From: Comamonas testosteroni | GTDB lineage: Bacteria; Pseudomonadota; Gammaproteobacteria; Burkholderiales; Burkholderiaceae_C | DNA: 64,000 bases | NCBI RefSeq assembly: GCF_030505195.1 | Contig: NZ_CP129672.1 | Coordinates: forward strand, 1 to 64,000 | Direction of reading: 5' to 3' | Shown: positions 18,268 through 27,422 of the stretch, piece by piece | How the letters are laid out: each line of letters starts with the position of its first letter | Numbering within the stretch: the first letter of the stretch is position 1 | The notes under the pieces: generated by a model | Databases searched by the model: none | What the model was told of the DNA's origin: nothing | What the model saw: only the letters and a program-made list of their open reading frames with translations | Position numbers and translations under genes: made by a program

Positions 18268-20022
18268 TCAGAAGTTTGACCCGTCGCGCTTGTAAACCGT
18301 GCGCCCTTCCTTGATGGTCTCCAGCACCTGGAGATTGGAAAGCTGATGCGGCGGCACGGTCAGCGGGTTGTCCGAAAGCACGACCAGATCGGCCAGCTTG
18401 CCGACCTCGATGGAGCCCTTGCGGTCTTCCTCGAAATGCTGGTAGGCCGCCCAGATGGTCTGCGCCTTGAGCGCCACCCAGGGAGAGACGCGATGCTCCG
18501 GCCCCAGCACACGCCCTGAGCGCGTCGTGCGATTCACCGTGGCATCGAGCACACGCATAGACGATGGCAGGGCCACAGGCGCATCATGATGAGATGTGAA
18601 CACCATGCCCTCGCCCAGCACCCAGCCTGTCGGCGAGATGTTCTGCGCGCGCGGATCACCGAGCACCGAATCATGGTGCCAGTCGCCCCAGTAAAAGGTA
18701 TGCATGGGAAACAGCGACGGGAAAATGCCCAACTCCTTGAGCTGACTCACCTGGTCGCGTCGCAGCGTCTGACCGTGGATCAGCACCGGACGTACGGCAC
18801 GCGCCTGTTCCACAGGGCCGCTGGCACGGACGGCAGCGATGAACTGATCAATCGCCGCATCTCCGTTGCCATGCACCAGAATCTGCCAGCCGTTGTGGAT
18901 GGCCTTGGCCACCTGCTCGTTGACCCTAGCATCGCTTAGCACCCCATAGCCACGGTAGCCAGCCTTCTGGCCATCGGGCGGCACCAGATACGGCTCGGTC
19001 AGCCAGGCCGTCTTGCCCTGGGGCGAGCCATCAAGCGTGAGCTTGACACCGCCAATGCGGAAGCGATTGGTATAGCTACGGCTGAACTTGAGCTTGTGAG
19101 CCAGCGCGCCATCACCCAGTTGCAGTATGTCGGGATAGGACACCACGTCGATGACCAACCGACGCGCCTCGGCAGCCGCCATGTCCACGGCGATCGAGCC
19201 TACGTTGGAGCGACCGTCCTGCACCGTGGTGTAGCCGAACTCCAGATAAAGCTGCTGGGCTTTCTCCAGCCAGTCCATGGATTGCTCCAGCGTGAGATCG
19301 GGCATGACCCTGCTCAGACTGTCAAAGAAGGCGTTCTCCTCCAGCACCCCATTGGGTACCTGGCTGCCAGCACGGCGACGAATCACTCCGCCCTCGGGGT
19401 TGGGGGTGCCCGGACCAATGCCGGCACGGGCCAAAGCTGCCGAATTGAGTGCACCGAAGTGCCCGGACTGGTGAATCACGGCAATCGGCAGATCCCGGGA
19501 GACGGCATCGAGGTCATCCCGTGTAGGGTGGCGCCGCTCCTGAAGCTGGGAATCGTCATAACCAAAGCCGAGCACGATACCCAGCTGTTTGACCTCGGGC
19601 GAAGTCTTGATGTATTCACGCAGCGTCTGCTGCAAGTCGGCGATAGAGGCGTTGCCTCCGTCGGGCGGAGGCAGCAGATTGGCCGAAATGGCCTGCAGCC
19701 CCACGCCGCCGATATGGCTGTGCGGGTCCACAAAACCCGGAATCAGCGTGCGCCCCTGCAAGTCCGCCATGCGCGTGGCCGGACCGCGCAAGGCCTCCAA
19801 CTCCTGAGCCGAGCCGATGGCGGTAATCACCCCGGCGCTAACGGCTACGGCCTCCACCTGAGGCTGTGCGTCATTCATGGTGAGAATCGGGCCGCCGTAA
19901 TAGATCAGCTCGGCGGGCTTGACCACCGTCTTGGTAGGACGCGAAGTACAGCCCGCGAGCCAAGACGTTGATGACAATGCCGTCAGCGAAGCTGCGGTGG
20001 CGAGAAACTGGCGCTTTTGCAT
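18268..20022 (-). CDS. Amidohydrolase (YtcJ-like), predicted lipoprotein
   Basis: A 584-residue metal-dependent hydrolase of the YtcJ-like amidohydrolase family. The metal-binding motif is DPHSHIGGVG near residue 100, with a later histidine set around VHGNGDAAIDQF and LIHGQTLRRDQ, and a C-terminal strand ending in GKLADLVVLSDNPL. The N-terminus (MQKRQFLATAASLTALSSTS) ends in WLAGC, a lipobox, so it is probably a lipid-anchored periplasmic enzyme. GGAGG lies 6 bases before the ATG at 20022; the ATG at 20025 would be too close. The substrate is unknown. Confidence 0.88.
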   Translation of the reverse strand: MQKRQFLATAASLTALSSTSWLAGCTSRPTKTVVKPAELIYYGGPILTMNDAQPQVEAVAVSAGVITAIGSAQELEALRGPATRMADLQGRTLIPGFVDPHSHIGGVGLQAISANLLPPPDGGNASIADLQQTLREYIKTSPEVKQLGIVLGFGYDDSQLQERRHPTRDDLDAVSRDLPIAVIHQSGHFGALNSAALARAGIGPGTPNPEGGVIRRRAGSQVPNGVLEENAFFDSLSRVMPDLTLEQSMDWLEKAQQLYLEFGYTTVQDGRSNVGSIAVDMAAAEARRLVIDVVSYPDILQLGDGALAHKLKFSRSYTNRFRIGGVKLTLDGSPQGKTAWLTEPYLVPPDGQKAGYRGYGVLSDARVNEQVAKAIHNGWQILVHGNGDAAIDQFIAAVRASGPVEQARAVRPVLIHGQTLRRDQVSQLKELGIFPSLFPMHTFYWGDWHHDSVLGDPRAQNISPTGWVLGEGMVFTSHHDAPVALPSSMRVLDATVNRTTRSGRVLGPEHRVSPWVALKAQTIWAAYQHFEEDRKGSIEVGKLADLVVLSDNPLTVPPHQLSNLQVLETIKEGRTVYKRDGSNF

Positions 20023-20188
20023 CATGAACCTCCACAAGACTGCAGCGTAACCGCAGTTCGAACTCTAATTGTGCTTGAGCGGGACCTCGAGCCCTCTGCG
20101 CCAGCTCAAAACAATGCATCAATTCGAGCTACAGCACTTACCCATCAAGAACTGTAAGCTCACAAATACAGAGCATCACTCACCAATC

Positions 20189-21412
20189 TCAGGCCCGAAA
20201 GCTGCTCCAGCAACGCCCCACTCCCAGCGCCAGCAGCCAGCCCAGCACGCACATGCTACCCGTCACCATCCACGTGAACTGCCAGCCGCCCATCTGCATG
20301 GCCACGGCCGCCACCAGCGGCGGACCCGCGAACTGCCCCACGCAAGACCATTGCTGCATGAAACCCACGGTGGTGGACACCGTGGCCTGGCTGGGCGCCA
20401 GATGCATGGCCGTTGTGAACAGGGTCGCCGGTATCAGGCCGCCCGTCGCCGAGAACAGCGCCACGGCCACAAACCGCAGCCACAGAGGAGCCAGCGGCTC
20501 GCCCCCGATCTGCACATAGGCCAGCAGCGCCGTCAGGCCCATCAGCACATAGCCGGTCTGCAGGCAGCGCGCAGGACTCCAGCCGCAGTGCAACAACCTG
20601 CCTGCCGCCACATTGCCCAGCATATTGCTGGCGGCGACCACGGCCGTCAGCAGGCCTGCCAGCTTGGCACTGAGTCCTGCTTCCGAATAAAGCGTGGGCA
20701 GAAAACCGACAATGCCCATCCACTGACCCGAATACACCATAAAGCCCAGTGACACCAGCCAGGGACCGGGGCTGCGCAATGTGAGCGCCAGACGCGGACG
20801 CCATCCCTCATCGGCAGTGGCTGCGACGGCTGCAGTTGCAGCAGCATCCGCAGGCACCATGCGCCAGACGGCATAGGCCGCCAAGGCGGAGGTACAGCCC
20901 AGTGCAAGCCACCAGGTCTGCCAACTGGTCGCCTGCAGCACCCAGGGTCCAAGCAGCAAGCCCATGGCACTTCCAATGGGCATATAAGAGCCCCACCAGC
21001 CCATGCGCGCCCCCAGTTCTGACGGATTGACGCTGCGACGAATCAGCCCTGGAGCAGGCATGGCAACCAGCAAGAATCCCAGACCTTCTAGAGCACGCAG
21101 CGCCAGCAGCCAGATGAAGTCTGTGGCCGCGGCCCCCACCATGCTGGACAGTGCCATCATCATCAGCCCCGTCAGCAGGCTGCGACGCAGCCCCCATTTG
21201 TCTGCCCCCAGGCCCACCACCAGGCCCAGCACCATGCCCGCCACCTGGACGGTGGAAAGCAAGAATCCAGCCTGCACCAGAGACATGCCCAGTTGCTGCT
21301 GCAACAGGGGTACGGCGGGCGGCAGCTTGCCCACATGCAGCGAAGCACTGACGCCCGCCGCGACGATAATCCATGAGGGGTTCAGACCCCGGCTAGTCAC
21401 AGGCTCCACCAC
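20189..21412 (-). CDS. MFS transporter (CynX/NimT-like)
   Basis: A 407-residue, 12-helix major facilitator. The conserved loop between helices 2 and 3 reads GLGADKWGLRRSLLTGL, close to the MFS G-x-x-x-D-R/K-x-G-R-R pattern. Helix 1 region contains VSASLHVGKLPPAVPLLQQQLG, a form common in CynX/NimT-like members. The start is one of two adjacent GTG codons (21412 or 21409). The gene is followed by the amidohydrolase on the same strand after about 166 bp. The substrate is unknown. Confidence 0.88.
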   Translation of the reverse strand: MVEPVTSRGLNPSWIIVAAGVSASLHVGKLPPAVPLLQQQLGMSLVQAGFLLSTVQVAGMVLGLVVGLGADKWGLRRSLLTGLMMMALSSMVGAAATDFIWLLALRALEGLGFLLVAMPAPGLIRRSVNPSELGARMGWWGSYMPIGSAMGLLLGPWVLQATSWQTWWLALGCTSALAAYAVWRMVPADAAATAAVAATADEGWRPRLALTLRSPGPWLVSLGFMVYSGQWMGIVGFLPTLYSEAGLSAKLAGLLTAVVAASNMLGNVAAGRLLHCGWSPARCLQTGYVLMGLTALLAYVQIGGEPLAPLWLRFVAVALFSATGGLIPATLFTTAMHLAPSQATVSTTVGFMQQWSCVGQFAGPPLVAAVAMQMGGWQFTWMVTGSMCVLGWLLALGVGRCWSSFRA

Positions 21413-21729
21413 GTTGTCTCTTTTTCTCAGCTAGGTGATATGTCAACTATCTAGCATATGACAAAACATGAGGCCGATCGACAAGCGGGCTCGCAAGCAC
21501 TGTCAACAAAGGCAGCGCTTAGCCCGGTCCGAGCAAGAACACGGCCGAGCCTTGGGGGGCCGGAGTGATCTGCAAAGCCGGCGAAGGTCAGAGTGCTGGT
21601 GGCCGTGGTGACGCAGGCACCAGCGATCCGGGAGCAGGAATGGGAGCGACGGGCATTGGTCTGGGTGCCGGCACGGGCAGGGACCGCCGCCAGCAACGCC
21701 ATCTCCACCGACGCTGACGCTCTCCTTGC
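21413..21729. other. Non-coding stretch, possible coding relic
   Basis: About 317 bases between two minus-strand genes, with no confident gene. It includes the MFS promoter region. On the plus strand a Gly-rich reading (around 21540-21655: AEPWGAGVICKAGEG, then SDPGAGMGATGIGLGAGTG) looks protein-like but has an in-frame stop at 21520 and no start, so it may be a decayed gene end. Confidence 0.45.
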
Positions 21730-22569
21730 TCAAAGAATGTCCAGCGGCTGCTTGAAGCGCGGCGGGGGCGATACAGCATCAATCAGTGCCAGCTCCTCCG
21801 CACTAAGCCTGAGCTGCAGTGCGCAGACGTTGTCTCGGATATGGTCTGCCGAGCCGCTCTCGGGAATTGGCAGCACATGGCCGCTGCGCAGAGCCCATGC
21901 CAGAGCCACCACACTGGCGCTGACACCATGGCGACCACCGATTTCGGCCAGCAAACCCTGCTCGATCAGCTCACCATGTCCAAGCGGGCAGTACGCCATC
22001 ACGGTCACGCCGTTGTTCTGGCACCAGGGCAGCAAGTCATATTCGATGCCGCGGCTGAAAACGTTGTAGAGCACCTGATTGACCATGCAGTTGCGACCAC
22101 CCGGAACTTGCCACAGCTCCTGCATATCGTCGGTGTCGAAATTAGAGACGCCCCAATGGCGAATCCTGCCCTGCATCTTCAGGTCCTCGAACCCGGCTAC
22201 AGTCTCGGCCAGCGGCGTATTGCCGCGCCAGTGCAGCAAATAGAGGTCGATACAGTCCACTCCCAGCTTGTAGGCACTGGCCTCGAACGCGCGCGTCACT
22301 CCCTGGCGGCTGGCATGCATGGGCAGCACCTTGCTGACCAGAAAAGGCCGGGGCCGACTTTGCGTCCAGTCACGCAGGACCTCGCCAATCAGTTCCTCCG
22401 AAAGGCCATCGCCATACATCTCGGCGGTGTCGATCACGCTCAGGCCCAGCTGCAATCCGGTGAGCAAGGCCGCTTTCTCCTCGCCCCAGCTACGCCGACC
22501 CTGGCCAAGATGCCAGCTGCCCATGCCCAGATTGGCATGCCCCTGCAAGAAAGATATGGCACTGTGCAT
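21730..22569 (-). CDS. Aldo/keto reductase
   Basis: A 279-residue NADPH-dependent oxidoreductase with the AKR barrel fold. The catalytic Asp and Tyr are in VIDTAEMYGDGLSEELIGEVL, the Lys is in FLVSKVLP and the His is in IDLYLLHWRG. The C-terminal cofactor-binding region reads LPIPESGSADHIRDN. GGGGAT 8 bases upstream favours the ATG at 22569 over a TTG at 22584. It resembles bacterial DkgA/YvgN-type enzymes, but the physiological substrate is unknown. It is divergent from the DUF2167 gene. Confidence 0.9.
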   Translation of the reverse strand: MHSAISFLQGHANLGMGSWHLGQGRRSWGEEKAALLTGLQLGLSVIDTAEMYGDGLSEELIGEVLRDWTQSRPRPFLVSKVLPMHASRQGVTRAFEASAYKLGVDCIDLYLLHWRGNTPLAETVAGFEDLKMQGRIRHWGVSNFDTDDMQELWQVPGGRNCMVNQVLYNVFSRGIEYDLLPWCQNNGVTVMAYCPLGHGELIEQGLLAEIGGRHGVSASVVALAWALRSGHVLPIPESGSADHIRDNVCALQLRLSAEELALIDAVSPPPRFKQPLDIL

Positions 22570-22783
22570 ATGACCGATCCCCAAGAAAATTCTTTAAAAC
22601 ATGCTGTTTGTCCGATATTAATGACGCTTTGCGCTATCAATCCTGCTACTTTTGTCAGCTCAGTTTGAGCCACGTTATGCTTCGCTTACGAATCAACGAC
22701 GATGATTCGAATGCGTATGTGAAATCAAGTTCGCTATTACTAATAGCTTTCCTCAATAAATTCATAACACGGGAGTTCATTGA

Positions 22784-23635
22784 ATGTTCAAGTCCATCGC
22801 GGCCGCCGTTCTAGGCCTGTCACTTTCTCTGGGCGTATGGGCCAAGGCTGACGCCACTGAGGAGTTACCTCCTGAAATCAAGGCCCTGCACTGGCAGGAA
22901 AGTGGGAAGGGAGAAATCGCCGACAAGGCCAGCGTCAAGATTCCATCGGGCTATGCCTTTCTCGGACAGGCCGACACGTCCAAGCTGCTGCAGGCATTTG
23001 GCAATCCGCCCAGCAGCGATCACTTTTTGATAGCCCCGAAATCGCTGGACTGGTTTGCCGTGTTCTCGTATGAAGACACCGGCTATGTGAAGGACGACGA
23101 AAAGATCGATGCCGACGACTTGCTCAAATCCATGCAGGCAGGCGACAAGGCCGGCAACGAACAGCGCAAGAAACTCGGCCTTGAAGCGCTGTACACCGAT
23201 GGCTGGCAGGTGCCGCCTCATTACGACACTACCACCAAGCGACTGGAATGGGGCCTGCGTCTGCGGGGTGAAACGGGTGAAAAAAACGTCAACTACACCT
23301 CGCGCATTCTGGGCCGCAGCGGCGTGATGACGGCGACCCTGGTCTCCGACACCGCCACGCTGGCCCAGAACACCGATGAGTTCAAGAAGGTGCTCGCCGG
23401 CTTCGACTACAACAGCGGCCAGACCTATGCCGAATTCAAGAACGGCGACAAGGTCGCCGCCATTGGCCTGGGCGCACTGGTACTCGGCGGTGCGGCCGCG
23501 GTTGCCACCAAGAAAGGCCTGTGGGGTGCGATTGCAGGCTTTCTGGCTGCAGGCTGGAAGATCATCGCCGCCGCAGCGGTCGCGCTGTTCGCAGGCATAG
23601 GCAAATTATTGGGCCGCAAGAAAGCCGCTGAATAG
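22784..23635 (+). CDS. DUF2167-family exported membrane protein
   Basis: A 283-residue protein matching the DUF2167 family. It has a signal peptide (IAAAVLGLSLSLGVWAKA), a soluble domain containing WFAVFSYEDTGYVKDDEKIDADDLL and WQVPPHYDTTTKRLEWGLRL, and a C-terminal membrane region of two helices (GALVLGGAAAVATKKGLWGAI and KIIAAAAVALFAGIGKLLG) with a basic tail. GGGAG precedes the ATG. The function is unknown; the domain would sit outside the cytoplasm, anchored by its C-terminus. A terminator follows at 23674. Confidence 0.88.
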   Translation: MFKSIAAAVLGLSLSLGVWAKADATEELPPEIKALHWQESGKGEIADKASVKIPSGYAFLGQADTSKLLQAFGNPPSSDHFLIAPKSLDWFAVFSYEDTGYVKDDEKIDADDLLKSMQAGDKAGNEQRKKLGLEALYTDGWQVPPHYDTTTKRLEWGLRLRGETGEKNVNYTSRILGRSGVMTATLVSDTATLAQNTDEFKKVLAGFDYNSGQTYAEFKNGDKVAAIGLGALVLGGAAAVATKKGLWGAIAGFLAAGWKIIAAAAVALFAGIGKLLGRKKAAE

Positions 23636-23673
23636 CAGCATTCAATCAGCTGCGGCTACCCCCTGTAACCCCG

Positions 23674-23706
23674 CCCCGCGCATCGCTAAGATCGCGGGGT
23701 TTGTCT
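23674..23706 (+). terminator. Rho-independent terminator after the DUF2167 gene
   Basis: CCCCGCG (23674-23680) pairs with CGCGGGG (23693-23699) around a 12-base loop, followed by TTTGTCTTG. The T-run is interrupted, so termination may be partial. Confidence 0.65.
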
Positions 23707-23722
23707 TGTACCGAAAGCAGTC

Positions 23723-24475
23723 TTGTATTTCACGATCTCCACGCAGCTGCAGGTAGTTCTGGCCATCGTCCTGTTCTATCTTTATGACGCGGCCTTGCTG
23801 CTCAAGCCCGAAGAGGGTTTGCTGCGCCCGCTACGCTCGGGGTGGCGGGCACAGTTGGCCAGCCGGGGCTTCGAGCTGCGTCAGAACCGCCTGCTATGGC
23901 TACCTGTTTTTGCGCTTCACCGGCCCGTGTACCGGCAGCGCTGGAGCGCCACACGGATTCATCTGCCCGGTGATGCGAAATTTTCCACGGCAGTGGAGGC
24001 ACATGCCCGCAGCTTCAAAGCGTTTGCGCTGCCGCTGTATCTGCTGGCCGCGCTACTGTTTCTCGGTCTTCCCGCCGCCTTGCTGGTGCTTCATTCCGAG
24101 CTGATGCAGCTGACTGCACTGGCACTCATCTATCTGAGCACGGCCTGGCTGGGCTGGCTGGCCCTGCGCCATGGCAGACAGGGCCGCTGCGACCTGGACT
24201 TCGCGCTCTCGACGGCATTTCAAATTCTGCTGTGCCCCCCATTTGCCCTCAATGTCGTGCGCAAGCTCTCGCTGTCATATGAAATACAAGCCGACTTGCT
24301 GCAGACGGCCCAGACCCTCATGAGCGTCTCTCAGTGGCAAGACCTGGCAGCACAGGTGCAACAGCTGATGCAGCGCGAAATGGATGAAATTGCCGAACTG
24401 CCCGAATATGCGCCAACGCTTGCGCAGATGCAGCAGGCACTGCGGGTGCTGGAGCAAAACAGCGCTGGAAGCTGA
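23723..24475 (+). CDS. Membrane protein of unknown function
   Basis: A 250-residue protein starting with TTG, 17 bases past the preceding terminator. It begins with a helix (STQLQVVLAIVLFYLYDAALLL), then a basic cytoplasmic region with paired RQNRLLW/YRQRWSAT strands. A central block follows of two or three helices (ALPLYLLAALLFLGLPAALLVLH; TALALIYLSTAWLGWLALRHG) and a helical, acidic C-terminal tail. I recognise no domain. A ribosome site is weak. It may form an operon with the DUF2322 gene 62 bp downstream. Confidence 0.78.
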   Translation: MYFTISTQLQVVLAIVLFYLYDAALLLKPEEGLLRPLRSGWRAQLASRGFELRQNRLLWLPVFALHRPVYRQRWSATRIHLPGDAKFSTAVEAHARSFKAFALPLYLLAALLFLGLPAALLVLHSELMQLTALALIYLSTAWLGWLALRHGRQGRCDLDFALSTAFQILLCPPFALNVVRKLSLSYEIQADLLQTAQTLMSVSQWQDLAAQVQQLMQREMDEIAELPEYAPTLAQMQQALRVLEQNSAGS

Positions 24476-24537
24476 ACAGGCCCTCAGGCTGCCCCCACAA
24501 TAGCGGCTTCCATCACAGCGACCATCGCGAGCACACC

Positions 24538-24852
24538 ATGGCCTTTGCCGACAACCTCAAGCAACTTCCTTCCATTGCCCATATCTCCGAGCTGCAGCTG
24601 ATCGACTCCGACGGCAAGCTGGCCGCAAGCATTCCGAATGCTCCCGGCAAAGCTGGCTCGGTCACCGTCTACAACGCGCTCTATGCCAAACATGGCAGCA
24701 TCAACGTGGCTGCTGCCGAAGAAGGCCTGCAGCTGTTTGCCGAGCACACCGAAGACGCCAAGGCACGCCCCGGTGCGCATCCCAATATCGATCGACTGCT
24801 GGATGTGATTGCCAGCGGCAAGGGCTATGCCGTAACGGTGATTGCAGCCTGA
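24538..24852 (+). CDS. DUF2322-family small protein
   Basis: A 104-residue protein matching the DUF2322 family in length and wording (FADNLKQLPSIAHISELQLID at the start, IDRLLDVIASGKGYAVTVI at the end). It is acidic, soluble and has no signal peptide. The function is unknown. It converges on the diguanylate cyclase gene, whose stop codon is only 6 bp away; no terminator hairpin is evident between them, so read-through or antisense overlap is likely. Confidence 0.85.
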   Translation: MAFADNLKQLPSIAHISELQLIDSDGKLAASIPNAPGKAGSVTVYNALYAKHGSINVAAAEEGLQLFAEHTEDAKARPGAHPNIDRLLDVIASGKGYAVTVIAA

Positions 24853-24858
24853 GCGCCT

Positions 24859-26100
24859 TCAAGTCCTTTCTCTGATGGAGGGGCCTGATCTTGCTGCCGG
24901 GCCTTGCGCTGCCTGCGGCCAGAGGTCTTCGGGGCCCACGCACTGAACACGATTGCGCCCCGCGCGTTTGCCTCGATAAAGCGCCGCATCGGCCTGCTGC
25001 AGCGCGACGTCAAATGCATGCGAAGCGACGAAGGGATGGGAAACGCCAATCGTTGCCGTGCAAGTGACACAGCCATGCAGGCTGATGCCCGGTATCGCGA
25101 TCTCGGCAATCGCCGCACGTATTCTTTCGGCCAATTGCGGAGCTTCATCTCCCTGCAGCCCCGGGCAGAGAACCACGAACTCCTCACCGCCCAAACGGCA
25201 TTTCAGGTCGCTTCTGCGCGTGCTCTGCCGAATCACTTCCGCCACCCGACACAGCACAATGTCGCCGAACTGGTGCCCGTAGTTGTCGTTGATGCGCTTG
25301 AAATGGTCAATATCCACGATCAACAGGTGGACGGACACTCCCTTAGCAGCCGCGAAATGCGCCTCCAGCCCGTTGAGCAGGCCCCGCCGATTGAGCAGCT
25401 TGGTCAGCGGATCCTGTGCGGCCATGCTGCCGAGTTCGTCGGTAAGTCGTCGCAACACCAGCCAGACGGCGCCTGGCGGGATCACCGTGCCGAGGAAGGA
25501 CATATAAATATAGAACACCATCTGAAAACGGCTATTCATGTCCAGGGCCTGCAAGCCGCCTTGCAGGATCAGCACGAACTTCATGGCATTGAGAGTGCAG
25601 ATGCCGCCGATCAGAATGGCAAAGACCACCATCTCCACGACCATGTTCCTGGCAAAGCTGCGCATGCCCCGCAGCAAGGTGACCGTCATCCCCAGAAACA
25701 GCAAGGCACAGGCCCCGGCCAGCATGGCCTGGCGCGCCTCCAGACCCAGTGTCGAATGCACCAGCACCTGCGCCGCGCTATAGGTCAGCGCCAGAATCAG
25801 CAGTGGCCGCCACACCGGAGTGGGACGATTGAAGAAGCGCATCGCGCCCAGTGCATAGACCACCGGAGCACACAGAGTCAGCGTGTGATTGACGACACTC
25901 ATCGCGCTCCAACCCGGCTTACCGCCCAGCAGCTGCAGCACATAGGCACAACCCAGCAGCAGATTGCCCAGTGCAAAGACCTCCATGCCCATTTTCCTGC
26001 CGGGCAACCGGCGGCTGATCAGCATGAACAGCACGCAAAAACACAGCAGATGCACGCAGAGCATGCCCAGGATGACGGTCGCAACCATGAAATCGCTCAT
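24859..26100 (-). CDS. Membrane-bound diguanylate cyclase (GGDEF)
   Basis: A 413-residue enzyme that makes cyclic di-GMP from GTP. The N-terminal half (about residues 1-215) has six or seven membrane helices and no named sensor motif that I recognise. The C-terminal GGDEF domain begins near DPLTKLLNRRGL and has the active-site loop GGEEF. An RxxD inhibitory site (RRSD) lies five residues before it, so product feedback is probably intact. No EAL domain is present. It is the only cyclic di-GMP gene in the window. Confidence 0.93.
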   Translation of the reverse strand: MSDFMVATVILGMLCVHLLCFCVLFMLISRRLPGRKMGMEVFALGNLLLGCAYVLQLLGGKPGWSAMSVVNHTLTLCAPVVYALGAMRFFNRPTPVWRPLLILALTYSAAQVLVHSTLGLEARQAMLAGACALLFLGMTVTLLRGMRSFARNMVVEMVVFAILIGGICTLNAMKFVLILQGGLQALDMNSRFQMVFYIYMSFLGTVIPPGAVWLVLRRLTDELGSMAAQDPLTKLLNRRGLLNGLEAHFAAAKGVSVHLLIVDIDHFKRINDNYGHQFGDIVLCRVAEVIRQSTRRSDLKCRLGGEEFVVLCPGLQGDEAPQLAERIRAAIAEIAIPGISLHGCVTCTATIGVSHPFVASHAFDVALQQADAALYRGKRAGRNRVQCVGPEDLWPQAAQGPAARSGPSIRERT

Positions 26101-26261
26101 ATCCGGTAAAGACAGGTGCTACATGGCTCAGACCATGAAAACCGCCAGAGCTGCAGATCGACAAAGCCGGACTGGCACATGCTTTGTTCAAGCTGGTCAA
26201 TCCGCACACGTAAATATTTGCAACTTTAACGTGTTATGCCGGCCCAAGATGTCAAAACCGA

Positions 26262-27422
26262 TCAGGGCCGGCCGGAAAACCTGAGCGATGCCTGGCGCAC
26301 CACCTCGGGCAATTGCTGCACCTGGGCATAGCTCTCACGCAGCCAGCTCGCATCGTTGCCGCGCTGCAGCACCAGGGCCAGCTCCTGCAGCGCGCTCTTG
26401 CCTGATGCCGGTGCATGGCTGGTGATGCGCTGCAGGGTCTGCCCTATATGCTCGCGCAGCGAAAGCTGCTCGCTGCTCGCTGGGTCCACATAAGTGCCGT
26501 CCAGCCCGAAGCGACAGGCCTGAAACCGGTTATAGGTATAGACCAGATAGTCGTCCTCACTGGGCTCAAAGGGCTGCTCGCTGAGGAACCAGGCACCCAG
26601 CGCCTGCACATAGGCCGCTAGCTGCGCAGCGCGATGGATGGACAGCGGCGTGTCGAAGACGCGCACCTCCACGGTGCCGAACTCGGGCTTGGGACGGATA
26701 TCCCAGTAAAAATCCTTCATGCTGTGAATCACGCCCGTGGCCGCCATCTTGGCGAAGTAGCGCTCGAAGTCCTCCCAATGCAGGGAAAACGGCGCACGAC
26801 CCGAGAGCGGAAATGCGAACACCGAGTTGAGGCGCGCGGAGTCAAACGCCGTGTCCTGGCCCTGCACAAAAGGGCTGGACGCCGACAGCGCAATGAAATG
26901 CGGGATATAGCGCGAAAGCCGGTGAAGCATCATCAACGCCTCGTCGGCACTGGGACAGCCCACATGCACATGCTGACCGAAGATGGTGAACTGCTTGGTC
27001 AGATAGCCGTACAACGCCGTCAGCTCCTTGAAGCGCGGCTTGTCGTAAATGCGTTGCTGGTGCCATTGCTGGAACGGGTGCGTGCCGCCACCGGCCAGCG
27101 CGATATTGAGTCGGTCGGCCGCCTTGACCAGGGCATCGCGCGTAACCGCCAGCTGCTCATAGGCGTCCTGTGCATCCTGACAGATGCCAGTCGAGATCTC
27201 GATCATGCTGGAGGTCACCTCCGGCACGATGGAGCCCGGCACCTTGGCATTCTTGAGCAGAGCCAGCATATCGGGCGCATATGGCGTCATATCGTAGTGA
27301 TGGGTGTTGAGCAGCTGCAACTCCAGCTCCACGCCCAGCGTCAAAGCCTGCGATGGCGCGAATTCGCCCAGACCGCCGCTCTCTGACGCAGCCGGCTGAC
27401 TTTGTTCTATCTCATGCGTCAT
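26262..27422 (-). CDS. YbdK-type carboxylate-amine ligase (glutamate-cysteine ligase 2 family)
   Basis: A 386-residue member of the GCS2 family. The fold signatures are [23 protein letters not shown] at the start, [28 protein letters not shown] and [20 protein letters not shown], which hold the glutamate/metal site residues. E. coli YbdK has weak glutamate-cysteine ligase activity; the true substrate is unsettled. GAGGAGG before the ATG at 27422 defines the start. Its first 11 bases overlap the end of the antiporter gene, so the two are translationally linked. Confidence 0.9.
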   Translation of the reverse strand: MTHEIEQSQPAASESGGLGEFAPSQALTLGVELELQLLNTHHYDMTPYAPDMLALLKNAKVPGSIVPEVTSSMIEISTGICQDAQDAYEQLAVTRDALVKAADRLNIALAGGGTHPFQQWHQQRIYDKPRFKELTALYGYLTKQFTIFGQHVHVGCPSADEALMMLHRLSRYIPHFIALSASSPFVQGQDTAFDSARLNSVFAFPLSGRAPFSLHWEDFERYFAKMAATGVIHSMKDFYWDIRPKPEFGTVEVRVFDTPLSIHRAAQLAAYVQALGAWFLSEQPFEPSEDDYLVYTYNRFQACRFGLDGTYVDPASSEQLSLREHIGQTLQRITSHAPASGKSALQELALVLQRGNDASWLRESYAQVQQLPEVVRQASLRFSGRP

